DNA of 64,000 nucleotides from Penicillium oxalicum (taxonomy: Eukaryota > Ascomycota > Eurotiomycetes > Eurotiales > Aspergillaceae). Positions within the stretch are counted from its first letter, which is position 1, and each line of letters opens with the position of its first letter. The DNA lies in assembly GCF_001723175.1 (NCBI RefSeq), contig NC_064655.1:2852001-2916000 (forward strand), written 5' to 3'. Both the position numbers and the translations under genes were made by a program. Below the pieces are notes generated by a model. It saw only the letters and a list, made by a program, of their open reading frames with translations, was not told the origin of the DNA and made no database searches. This document shows positions 34,601 through 45,131 of this stretch, one piece after another.

Positions 34601-37600
34601 GAGAGCTGCAGAGCTCCAACCCGATTTCGCCCAACATCCAATTTCTGAGATCGATATCTCCAACGTGATTCCTGATCGAGTCGAAGGAACAGACATCACT
34701 CAGCCAGAGGCAGACCACATGACCGGCAATCGACTGCACTATTCTCAAATAGACGTGGACACGGTTACCCAGAGGGCAATTCCTATGATTGACTCTACAA
34801 CGCCAACGGATTTTCAGGGAGAAATCTGCGAGCCTACCAGGGAAGTCGTGCATCAGCGGGCAGAACTCGAAGGACTGGATGTTACCGAGCAAACTCCTGA
34901 AGAGGGAAGGGCTCATGTGATGTGGTTTCAAGCACCCGAAATCAATGAACGGAAGGTTGAAGGTCTCGTCTCCGAGTCACCGGCGGTTGAAGAGCCAGCA
35001 GATGAGGATATGCTAGCCAGACAATTCACGACTGAGACACCAGTAGTCACAGAGCTGGGTACCGAGGGGTCATTCGCCGAAGAACCTAAAGTCGAAGAGT
35101 CGGCGGTTGAAGACCATGATCCCGAGGTCATTGAGGACACGGCTGAGGAGCCGAAGCACGAGGTCGAGGAATCAATGGTTGCCGAACCGACGACGCAGGA
35201 GCAGCAGGTTGAAACTTCTTCAATCGAGGGGTCTCAACCAACCGAACCAGTCACGGCGCAGTCAAAAGTCGAAAAAGTGGAAGCTAGCGAATCAGCAGTC
35301 CGGGATTCGAAGCCAGAGATCGGTGATCTGATTTTTGAGGGCCCAGTTCATCAGGAGCCTCGTGTCAAGAATCAGATGCATGCAGAATCAGCGCTTGAGG
35401 CCCCGCGAGCCGAGGAACCTGTGACTGAGCAGTCTGTTGCAGAGGTTCCAGTCAACCGGAAGCTCTCTAAGAAAGAGAAACGCTGGCTCAAGAAACAAGT
35501 TGAGTCGGATGTAATCGTCGACCCTCACCAGTCGATCGAGGCTTCCACGGATCTCACGGCAGCGGCCATTCCGGAAGCTACATCTGCCCAACCACGGTCA
35601 AAGGAGTCTCCTGGCAGCCCTACACCTGGCTTTCCAGAGGAGCCCTTGGCTTCAGAGGTTACAGAATCCGCGCGACCAACTACAGGGCTCCAGGCTGACC
35701 CTAATGCTCCGGTTGGTGATGAACATATTGAGACTCGGGTTGGGGCCGTTGCCATTGCTTCTTCGGAACAGGCTTCTGCCGGTCTGCCAATCGAAGAACA
35801 AGATACAGCTAAGAGTAAGTGAACCTATTTCAGCAAGTTTACTGTGATCAGAAACTCGAGGCTAATCATTTGTCCCAGATTCTGACCCAGCAACAGTGTC
35901 CAACACTGTCAATGACTGTTCGGTGGATAAGCCTGGCGAGACAGAACAAGAAGGCCTTCTCCCTCGCAAGATGTCCAAGAAAGAAAAGCGCAAAGCCAAG
36001 AAGAACGCCTCTACAGAGTCAGAAGCCCCGGAACCTGAGAACGTAGATTCTTCTCGTCCAAGCGCAGTGGCTATTTTGCCCGAAGAAATTGACGCTGAAC
36101 AGCCAGCATCTCTGGACAAGCATGTTCGCGATTTGCCAACCGAGTCGGCGTTACCAACAGGTCCAACGCACGAGCGAGATTCAACACGAGACGTTGAGCC
36201 TGAGCATGAACTTTCCGCTGAAATTTCAGAAGGACAGCATCCCGCTTCCGAGCAGCAACGCGAGATTGCAAGCGGCCAAATTCTTGTCGACGAGCAAAAG
36301 GTTGAAAAGGTTGATCCCGAGCCGGAATCATCCTTGCCGCGGAAAGCTTCAAAGAAAAAGGCCAAAAAGGCCAAGCAAGCGAGCAAGGATGTGAACGCTC
36401 AATCCTCCGGGGATGGACAACCCGTCAGTGCTCTTACCGAACAATCAGCCTCTGATGCAGGTCCTGGGCTAGCCAGCGAGATAAATGCCACTATCGCCAC
36501 GCCCGAGTCGGGAAAAAAGCCAGACGACGAGGATTGGCCGGCGATCGAATGGGAGGAGGGCCATAAGCACGAGGACGAGCCTTCACATGAAAGGATCCCT
36601 GAACCTGAAATCGTGGCTTCAATGCCGGAATCTGAAATAATCGAAGAATTTGACGAGTCTGCCATTCCGTCGGCCCTGCAAGAGGCTAGATCGGAGACAC
36701 AGCCGGGCTCTATCAAAAGTCAGAGCGAGGGGCTTTCCACGTCTCACAGCAAGACAGGCGAGCAAAGGGCGAAGAGCAGGCGCAAGTCAGATCAGTCCGT
36801 AGCGGCTGGACTTGAGGATCAGCTGCCTGATAATGACCCAAGTCCCGTCCAGGAAGTGAGCAATAGCGGGGCCCAGGGACTCCCACCGACGCCAGAGCAT
36901 CCTGAGATTGAGACCGAGGCACCCATTCGCACCACAACGCCTGGTGGCTCAAAAATTGCCAGTTTATTCCCTGAACTGGAGCGCGGAGGATTTCGACGGT
37001 CGGCATTGGACAAGGACCACTTGTCGCCAAAAGACGAAGCTCGAGATGAGACCCTTCAAAATTTACAAACAGGTCGCGACCTTGCGACCTCGGTCTCGGA
37101 GGCACCCCAGGCTAAAGACGATGTATCCCAAAGTCTTGTTCTTGACCCCAAACCCATTTCGCAGAGTGAGATGAAGGCGCCATCGACTACGGTTCTTACC
37201 GACAATGCGAAAGAGAATACACAGGAATCTACTCTTTTCCCAGAAACCGTGGCATTGCAAGATCGTGACATCTCTATGGAACCGTCACCCATGCCGTCGA
37301 CCGAAACTCCAAACACGCCCTCACTTCGACACTTGTTACCATCCCAAATGGATCAAGGCCAAGAATCCCCATGTGAATTACGGCGAACCCCTTCAGTGAT
37401 CCGTGGGCGACACCAACAGACTCCGCGAATGTGGAACTTGGAAGAACAGACCAGCCCAGCTGCAAGCTCCTCTCCTCCTCGTTCACTATTTGGACCGCAC
37501 GAGGAAGCTCACGTCCGACCCCGGACTCCGCTGCATCCCATCGCGGAGCAGCCAGGGGACGGGCACTCGCCATCTATGGGTCGTGGAGGTACACCCCGTC

Positions 37601-39658
37601 TGGAAATGAAGCCAGAGCACGTTCTGCCGCGGCCTCACACGCCCGTGCGAAAATTCACGGACAATGCGATCGCACGGGAGACTTGGCCAACCCCCGAGAA
37701 GGAACGACTTGGGCCATCTCAGAGCCTTGATGACCTTTTGAAAGCCACTCAAAGCGGCGGTGAACCCGGTGCTGCACTAACCCAAACCCCCGAGCAGGGT
37801 ATGCCTGTGCTGAAGCCGAGCAGCAGCAAGGGTAAGTTGCGCCGCACCAACCGCAGCACAAGCAGCGATCTGCCGGGCGCTAGTAAAGCGCTAGGCTCTT
37901 CCCAGCCTTCCCCCAGTCTCGATCTCGACCAACTTCCCTCCTCTTCCTCCTACGACCCCGTCACCGATAAGGGCAAACGTCCTTTGCGAAATATGTCGGA
38001 TGTCTATGTAAGTCATTTTCTATTTTGAAATTTGGGGAAGAGTTTTTTCCGTCCCCTTCACAGTGGTCACGGTGGATTTGCGACCGGCTGGCCGTGCTTT
38101 GTTTACTAACGTTTTCTAGGAGGGATGGGGCGAGACTCCCAGCTCCCCGCGGTCGCCCAGCCGACCGCCGAGTGTGCGCCGACGGCGGAGTATGCAACAC
38201 CTCCAGGAAATGGAGGCGCGTCTTGACCAGCTCATCTCGGAGAATCGCCTGCTCATTTCTGCTCGGGATGAAGCCGAAGACAAATTACGCAATGCCAGTG
38301 TCGCTCGTCGAAAGAGCGACCGGGCTCTTAATTCCAGCGGCGCGGATTTGCGGGACAAGGAAGCCGAAGTCGAACAACTGAAGAATTCCGTCGAGTGGTT
38401 ACAGCGGGAGATGAGCCGACTGACGCAGGAAAATGAAGGGTTGACTGCGTCCAATGCGGCTCTTGCTGCCGCTCACGCCGAAGAGGTCATCAAAGTCCGC
38501 GAGTCGTCCACCCGACAATTGGACGATTTGCGATCGCAGCATGACGCCTTGTCCGCCCAGATGGATGCCCGGGTAAGACAAGAGATCGAAAGCGCCTTGG
38601 CCCAAAAGGACGCAGAGCTGCGACGTCTTCGCGAGGAGCTGGAGGAAGCTCGTGATAAAGTGAAAGAGTTACAACAGCAGATCGCCTCCTCCTTGCAGAG
38701 TGATACCCTGGTGTTCCGCGACGAGGACTACTTCGATGCCGCGTGCCAGAAGCTATGTGGCCATGTCCAGCAGTGGGTGCTCCGCTTCTCCAAGCATTCT
38801 GATCACCGTCGCTGCCGTGCTCTGAGCGAGCTACGCGATGAGAAGATTGCCGATCGCTTCGACAACGCCCTACTCGACGGTTCTGACGCCGATACCTACC
38901 TCTCCGATCGTGTCCGTCGCCGTGATGTATTTATGTCAGTCGTCATGACCATGGTGTGGGAGTACATTTTCACTCGCTACCTATTTGGCATGGATCGGGA
39001 GCAACGCCAAAAGCTCAAGTCACTCGAGAAGCAACTCAGCGAAGTGGGTCCTCGTCATGCGGTCCATCGCTGGCGTGCAACCACTTTGACCCTGCTCTCA
39101 AAGCGCCCGGCGTTCGCTGCCCAGCGTCAAAGCGACACTGAAACCGTCGCTCAAGAAATTTTCAGTACCCTCTCTAGGGTGCTTCCACCCCCGTCACAGG
39201 TGGAAGCCCAACTCTTAGAGTCCCTTCGCAAGGTTCTCCGCGTTGCCGTCAATCTCTCTCTCGAGATGCGCACGCAGCTCGCGGAGTTCATTATGCTCCC
39301 CCCACTCCAGCCAGAGTACGATACCAACGGGGACCTGGCTCGCCAAGTGTATTTCAACGCGTCTCTGATGAATGAGCGCAGTGGCGAGACCACCTCCAAT
39401 GACGAACTTGAGGCTCAGCAAGCTGTTGTGCGCATTGTGCTTTTCCCCCTAGTCGTCAAGAAGGGTAACGACGTCGGTGAAGGCGATGATGAAGTCGTCG
39501 TCTGCCCTGCGCAGGTCCTTATCGCCCGTCCTGGCAAGGAGAAGCGTGTGTCCAAAATGACGAGCGGTGATCGCATGTCGGTGGACGGTCGCTCGGTGTA
39601 TAGCGCTGCCCCGAGTATGGCTCCTCCCTCAGTGATGGATATGAGCAACGTGATCTGA
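19696..39658 (+). CDS. lah: Leashin, giant Woronin-body tether ('involucrin repeat' protein), about 6,488 aa
   Basis: Predicted exons: 19696-25851, 26116-30558, 30615-35814, 35879-38007 and 38120-39658 (19,467 nt, in frame). The ATG at 19696 (GCCATGTTC) is preferred over a GTG frame start at 19660. Residues 1-480 are Ser/Arg/Pro-rich. Residues about 490-620 form a more ordered block (DPLTKFVDFWRDPEGVGRF, then CKYCFEPG). Basic RS-type stretches then alternate with short Ala/Gly-rich segments. The Arg/Glu repeat (REERREREERR) at about 1135-1165 explains the 'involucrin' label. Exons 2-4 are acidic and disordered, with 16 lysine cassettes (AAQKKKAKKDKKK type). Exon 5 has a coiled coil (about 38200-38700) and a globular C-terminal domain (FRDEDYFDAACQKLCGHVQQW onwards). 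In the family, the N-terminus binds the Woronin-body protein WSC and the C-terminal part anchors at the septal pore or cortex; Neurospora has split it into lah-1 and lah-2. Here both parts form one gene, the ancestral state. The 56-nt second intron has a weak donor; a frameshift at that point is the alternative. Confidence 0.82.
21176..21575 (+). other. Conserved N-terminal block of leashin with a CKYC motif
   Basis: Within an otherwise disordered protein this stretch (about residues 494-626) has normal amino-acid complexity. It runs FVDFWRDPEGVGRFEDYTET, then CKYCFEPG, then a basic linker, then SSSWLPGMLAGYAAKSIFTG. The two cysteines are rare in this exon. From the known biology of leashin, N-terminal sequences bind the Woronin-body membrane protein WSC. 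That this block is the binding site is my inference. Confidence 0.5.
24950..25449 (+). repeat. 204-nt (68-residue) tandem duplication inside leashin
   Basis: Two units, 25042-25245 and 25246-25449, each begin EKSERRRRRSKRESD and contain a second EKSERRKHRHRSSRD; the spacing is exactly 204 nt. A partial older unit precedes them (24950-25041, reading SRDKNLDEAASIISSPA). Codons differ at many third positions while the residues are kept. The duplication is therefore not recent, and the protein sequence is constrained. Confidence 0.8.
25852..26115 (+). other. Leashin intron 1 (264 nt), in-frame stop at its second codon
   Basis: The donor is GTATAG and the acceptor TGTGCAG; the join is phase 0 (GCTAAG to GACGAAGAA). 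It is the longest intron in the gene. Retention would end translation at once (Val, stop), giving an N-terminal product of 2,053 residues. The interior contains a CT-rich stretch (about 25950-26010) and a TGCTAAG branch-like motif at about 26079. Confidence 0.65.
29908..30012 (+). repeat. 9-bp coding minisatellite (Thr/Ala-Glu-Pro)n
   Basis: About eleven tandem copies of RCAGAGCCT encode alternating AEP and TEP tripeptides; the last seven are pure ACAGAGCCT. The run is in frame within leashin exon 2, between two lysine cassettes. Near-identity of the last copies suggests recent expansion, and length polymorphism between strains is likely. Confidence 0.9.
32457..32498 (+). repeat. 12-bp coding repeat (Glu-Ala-Pro-Ala)n
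   Basis: Three perfect copies of GAAGCTCCAGCG plus a partial fourth lie within leashin exon 3, encoding (EAPA)3-EEP. It is a second small in-frame tandem expansion in the acidic spacer sequence. Confidence 0.85.
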
Positions 39659-41056
39659 GGCGTCACACTCTGATCTTGACTGTTCTGTCCATTCATCGTT
39701 TCCACGTGCACCCCATCTGGATCCGCGTCTATTTCATGCTCTATTCCCCTTTTTACTTATTCCCCCCTGTGTCGTTACGCAATTTCTACGCCCTCCTTCC
39801 GCGAGAGGCAAAAACTCACGGTCTGGCGTTCACTGGTTTCTATGTTTTTTGCTTGATATTTACGCGTTTCCTATCTTCCTTCTCCAGTCAGGAGGTGTCA
39901 TCGCCTCGTGTTTGTCATTACGTTCTGATGTCTGATGAGTGACGATTTGTACATTTGACACGTCCATGTAATAGAAATCTCTCAATTTATTCTGATTCCA
40001 ATTCTGTTATATGAACTCCGTCCAAAATTTGTAGTTTCTTTTGAATAGGTATGAGGTAGGTACATCCTAGACTCGATGATGACAATGATTGATGGATGAT
40101 GGACTAGTGCTGAAGCTAGTTAGTAGAACGGCACTGTCTCAACAAGCTTCTGATAACTGAGAACAGATAGCTCCATGTCGATTGATCCAATCTCCGGCTT
40201 TCAGGACTGTCAACTATCGCGCATCAAGCCCCAAAGCTGTGGCTATCTTGAGTGATGCTGAAGAATAGGTGTTGATCTAGTCATGTCCGTTGCAAGAGTA
40301 CCTTTTTGAATCCTCGGGTTTGCTGCCGCTGACCTCATCGACCCGCTTTTGGACTTTCAGCTGCCAGAACTACTCAACCTTTCGAAATCTCCGCACCTTT
40401 CGAGCCCTTACGACATGTGCAATAATAATCGCACCTCTGTCCACTTTGTAACATTTTAATTCTGTCCATGTGCTCGACCGTCTTCTAAGTCTATACTTCC
40501 TTGGTTCTCTGTGCCTGTGGGCTCTGCTCCGCCGGACGAACTACCCTCGATGTTCCACATTCTCTCGCCACACGCGTCATCCACCGCCGAGACCACCTCC
40601 TCGGTCTAGCCCCCGCCCGGACTTCTCTGCAGCAAGACATTCTTCCTGGTACACTCAGTCGTGACTCGTCAGTGACAGTCCTCCGAGCGTTCCCTGCTAT
40701 GATCTGCAGTGCGCATTGAGCTTTTCATGAGCGGACTCGATCATTCGTCCCTGCTTCGAGGTGTTACTGGCCTAAGCGAGTTCAAGCGTAACAGTTGATC
40801 GAGCACCTGCTCCAACGCCGCTTGACATCCCATGTGATCCCCACTCGATTGGAGAAGCTTCTGACCGGGTCTGCTACCACCAAGCAAGCTACACACACTC
40901 ACTGTGACTTTGCAACCAATTGATATATTGTGGCCGCCTCAATCTGATTGAGTCTTCACACCTGGTCTTTTCCTGATCACGCAGCCAACGCAGAGCAGAC
41001 CAGCGCAGGCGATCACTCACTTCGCAATTCCTTGGAGGATTGAGATCCAAAGGGCA
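39659..41056. other. Intergenic: leashin 3' flank and CorA-gene leader
   Basis: Bases 39659-40300 are the AT-rich 3' flank. From about 40460 the sequence becomes CT-rich and leader-like, and contains short upstream ATG frames, for example 40699-40719 (6 codons plus stop) and 40727-40798 (23 codons plus stop). The transcript start is unknown, so whether these lie in the mRNA is open. No other gene was seen. Confidence 0.45.
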
Positions 41057-43913
41057 ATGGATCAACATCCTGCGAAGATAGCGGAGACCCGCCCAGGGCC
41101 CCGCGCTCCCGATAATGCTCCTGCGCAGAAACCTTCCAAGTCGGCTAAGCGCAGGAAAAACCGCAAAGGCAAACGGCGCAATCGACAAGAGTCATTCCTG
41201 ACGCCCAAAATCGAAGAGGCTGATGAGGAATCTGGCCCTGGCTCAACGGTTGCGGGAAATCGGGAATTGACGGACGACGAGCGGTCGACATCTAGAGAAA
41301 ACCAGTCTTATTTTACGTTACGGCGCAAGAAGAGCAGCACCAGCCTGGAAAGTGATGCGTTGTTGGACCACAGGTATGTCGAGTCACATACTGATTAGCG
41401 CGTGCTGAGGGAAGGATGAAAGATAATTCTGCTGCGGAAACTAATGCTTTGCTTGCTTCCTGCAGAGACCAACCCATGATGCGACCTCGCCGGGATAGCC
41501 GTCTGGCAGGGTCATTCCGCCCTGGCTCCCTTCTTTCGGGGGCTGCTTGGTCCGCCGACGCTCAGTCACGTAATACGCCGAAAGGCAGCCGAACTCAGCA
41601 GTACCAAGACGTCGACAGCGATGATGCGGAGACTAATGACCGAACACCTCTCATTAGAGGGTCTTCAGGCCAGACGTCCGGTCAATCACGATACGGCACC
41701 GACCAGCGCCCGATTCCATTCGTACGTCCACGCCGTGCATCTGTTCACACGGTCTCCCCCAGAGGCTCTCCACAACCCCAGAATTCGCCGCCCTACTCCC
41801 CTGAAGTTGGGCGTGACTATGATGTTAATAATCCGCCGTCTATTCCCGGGACTCCAAAGCTGGGACCTGATATGAATTACGACGATGCGGTGGTGACGGG
41901 GGCTGAATTCGAGTTTTCACTGGCACGGTCGATGGAAGGGCGCAGAGAATCGGTCCATCGACCCAACGACGCCTTGATTGACATCGATGGAGGCCTGAGA
42001 CAAAAGTCGGAGCCATCATCATTACATTCTGGCCAATTCTCGCCTCAGGAGCTGCGTCGCCGGCGAACTGTCGCCTTGCCTGTTGAAGAGGATGTGTGCT
42101 TCCCGACTGAGGATGTCTCGGAGTTCGCAGACGAGGAGCGAAGAACATCCAACGGACAAGGCGAACGCCGGCGACGTCGGCGCCGACAGTGGCCAGACCT
42201 TGATGTTTTGGAGGAATGGAGCCGAGAAGAAAAAGAAGACCGCAACGGAGATCTTCGGGTGAAAAAGATCAGCGAGCCGGTCTTGGTCGAAGGCCGGTTG
42301 CGGCCTCAGTACAAGTTGTGGCGACGAGAGGAAGATGACACTCCTTACCGATTCACATATTTCAACGAGGAGTTCCAGAGCACAATCCACGCCCAGACGA
42401 TCTCTGAGTTGGTTCAACCGGGAGGCAGTTTCAGAGAGCTGTTCATACCCGATCCGCCTGAGCTCGAGGATTCATCTTCCGAAGAGGAGGATGATGTTGA
42501 GCCGTCTGTGAACGGTAATCCCACGTCGGTATTTGCCAGTATGAACGGAGCCCATTGGTCCAACAATCACGACACGCAACCCGCCAATGTTCAAAAGGCC
42601 AACAATGCGAATACCGCTCTTGGCTCCGCGCAGGCCAACTCTGAATTGCGGAACAATCAAGATCAAGGGTCTGGTGTAGACAACAGTAACCGAGGACCTC
42701 ATAACCCTCGTTTGTCTATAATCAGTGAATCACGTCCGGAATCCACGCGAGAGGCTTCACCCTCACAGTCGCATCAGGCAGAAAAGCCCAAGCGATACGG
42801 TCCACGGCCGACCTTCTGGCTCGATGTGCTATCTCCTACGGACGCCGAGATGCGAGTCATTGCCAAAGCGTTCGGTATCCATGCCTTGACAGCTGAAGAT
42901 ATCATGATGCAAGAAGCACGAGAAAAGGTTGAACTATTCCGCAGCTACTATTTTGTCAATTATCGGACCTTCGAGCAAGACCAAAACAGCGAAAATTACC
43001 TTGAGCCTGTCAACATGTACGTGGTGGTCTTCCGGGAGGGAGTCCTTTCCTTCCATTTCTCGCAGACTCCACACCCTGCCAACGTTCGCCGACGAATCCG
43101 CCAGCTCATGGATTATCTAATTCTGAGCTCAGACTGGATTTCCTACGCTCTCATCGACGACATCACTGATGTCTTTGGTCCTCTGATCCAGGCTATTGAG
43201 AACGAGGTTGATGAGATTGATGAGATTATCATGAAGATGCACTCGTCAAATAAAGATGACCCTGCTGAGAATGAGCCGACTTCATTTGCACCGGGAGAGA
43301 TGCTCCGGCGCACCGGCGAATGCCGCAAGAAGGTGATGGGTCTGTATAGGTTGCTTAGCAATAAAGCGGATGTTGTCAAGGGCTTCGCAAAGCGCTGCAA
43401 TGAGCAGTGGGAAGTCGCTCCTAAGTCTGAGATTGGACTTTACCTTGGCGATATTCAGGACCACATTATGACGATGACTGGCAACTTGACGCACTATGAG
43501 ACGTAAGCTTCGTCTCCTCTGAATTCTCCTGTCTAGGAGTGCTTTCACTGCTCTCAAATACTCACTTGCCGTATAGGATTCTGTCACGTGCGCATTCCAA
43601 CTATCTGGCCCAAATCAACATCCTCATGAATGAGCGCCAAGAACAGACTGCAGATGTCCTTGGCAAGCTGACCGTGCTTGGTACCATCGTGTTGCCGATG
43701 AATATCATTTGCGGTATGTGGGGTATGAACGTCAAGGTCCCCGGACAGGATATCGATAACCTGTACTGGTTCTGGTCAAGTATGTCCCAAGCTCTTTCTT
43801 CCGGTCGATCGGTGATTGAAATTGTTGCTGATTGATTTATAGTCACTGGGGGCTTGCTATTATTCGGCCTCGCATCGTTCCTGATCGCCAAACGAGTCTA
43901 TAAGATCGTGTAG
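41057..43913 (+). CDS. CorA-type magnesium transporter (Alr1-like), 875 aa
   Basis: Exons are 41057-41373, 41466-43502, 43577-43779 and 43843-43913 (2,628 nt). Introns of 92, 74 and 63 nt have GTATGT/GTAAGC donors and CAG/TAG acceptors. A long basic and Ser/Pro-rich cytoplasmic N-terminus (residues 1-450, KRRKNRKGKRRNRQES) precedes the CorA soluble domain (FWLDVLSPTDAEMRVIAKAF, through VEDIM-like AEDIMMQEAREK, to a long helical stalk). Two C-terminal membrane helices follow (LTVLGTIVLPMNIIC and ITGGLLLFGLASFLI) with the diagnostic GMN motif in GMWGMNV at about residue 830. The size and N-terminal extension match yeast Alr1/Alr2 plasma-membrane Mg2+ channels rather than the mitochondrial Mrs2. 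Fungal relatives can also pass other divalent or trivalent cations. The final exon, only 71 nt, supplies the last membrane helix and the stop. Confidence 0.93.
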
Positions 43914-45131
43914 AGAACAATCTGGTTAATACGGCGTTCACACACATCGACATCACACCTCTCAGCTTCTACGCGATTCGACTGTGCGTATCAAATTATA
44001 GATTTTTGAGACCATATCAAGGCGGTGCACTGCCAAGAGTTGTCTTCCTGCGCAAGAGTCGGCTCATTCAACTTTTACGCTTGCTCTTCTCGATTTTTTT
44101 CTCGCACTACGCATACATTGCTCGATTGCTCTTCTTGTTTTTCTTTTATGTTTCGCTCTCGACAATTTTCTTCCTTGATTGTGTATATTAAGTTAGATAT
44201 CCATGTTCGCGGATGGTTCGACAGACTGTATACGAAGTGACGGTATGAGAATAGGTGTTTTCCATTGGGGAGCTTGAATATATCAATGGGAAAATATTAT
44301 TTGCTCTCAAGTTTGTGATCCCAGTCTCGCCCATGGGCTAGGTAGGTAACCGTGGAAATCCAAAATTCGCATAGGTGTCTGAGCTATCTTGGGGCTTCCA
44401 ATCTTGAATTAATGCTCCGCTCAACAGGCTTCCTAGAGGTATCGCCTTGCGCGTTTTTCTTCCATGTCCTTGAGACAGGCTAATCCTTGACGACGTTGAA
44501 GTATCATCTCGTCAAGGTATAGGTACTACTCACAACAAGCGGGGGCGGACTCAAGACCTCTCAATACCCTCTCTTCGCCAGCTAGCTCCTGAAATCGGTT
44601 GATCTACATATTCCGCATAGCCATTATACGGGATCAATGAGCTATCTATACTTCAACCCCACCCCACTGGGGTAATCATATGAAGTAGGGTAAATCTGGC
44701 CGTGTTGGTCACCAAGGAGAAGCATCATGGGGCCTGGCATAGTCCGGACCGCAGTGCTGCAGATCTTGTCTGATCGAGGCCTCCCCCGTCCCTGAAGAGT
44801 CAAGATGCGGGGGAAGTGGGGAAAAGTCGCACTATGTTTACAGTACCACCCACGATCGTAGTGATCGGCAGGTCTTTTCTATTGCTGGAATAATCGCAGC
44901 ACATGAAGATGGTGGGCCACTAAAGTGAACTCAATGATTGTGGTAGGACGATGACGGACAGGTTTGCCGGAGGCGGAATTAGGTTCAGCGAGGTTCTCGG
45001 TTTAAGTCCATCACCGAAGGACATTCATATTTTGGCTATTTTTTCCAAGGTCATGATTAGGAGCATCTCTTGATTCTGGTGTGCGCTTTGCAGTTTGTTT
45101 TCAATTGATCTGTTTTCCAGGGCATTTGAAC
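43914..45131. other. Intergenic with CreA-like promoter sites
   Basis: Up to about 44300 it is the 3' flank of the transporter gene, with T-rich stretches. The remainder is the promoter of the secreted-protein gene. No coding frame or RNA gene was recognised. Confidence 0.45.
44657..44821. promoter_or_regulatory. Cluster of five SYGGRG (CreA-type) motifs
   Basis: Motifs fitting the fungal carbon-repressor consensus SYGGRG lie at 44657-44662 and 44662-44667 (minus strand), 44667-44672 (CTGGGG), 44807-44812 (GCGGGG) and 44816-44821 (GTGGGG). They are about 310-475 bp upstream of the ATG at 45132. Closely paired sites are what CreA usually needs in vivo. The hexamer is short, so function is inference. 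Confidence 0.35.

Larger units (their letters stand above)
27691..36390 (+). repeat. Array of 16 lysine-rich cassettes in leashin
   Basis: Short cassettes of the form L/M-T/S-A-A/K-x-K-(K/R)-x-(K)n recur. They start at about 27691, 28672, 29161, 29587, 30097, 30621, 31107, 31716, 32115, 32649, 33087, 34056, 34521, 35458, 35962 and 36331. Most intervals are 370-610 nt (about 125-200 residues); three are about 940-980 nt. Between cassettes the protein is acidic (Glu/Asp, Pro, Ser/Thr). Early copies read AAQKKKAKKDKKK; later ones drift to LSKKEKRK. Confidence 0.85.
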
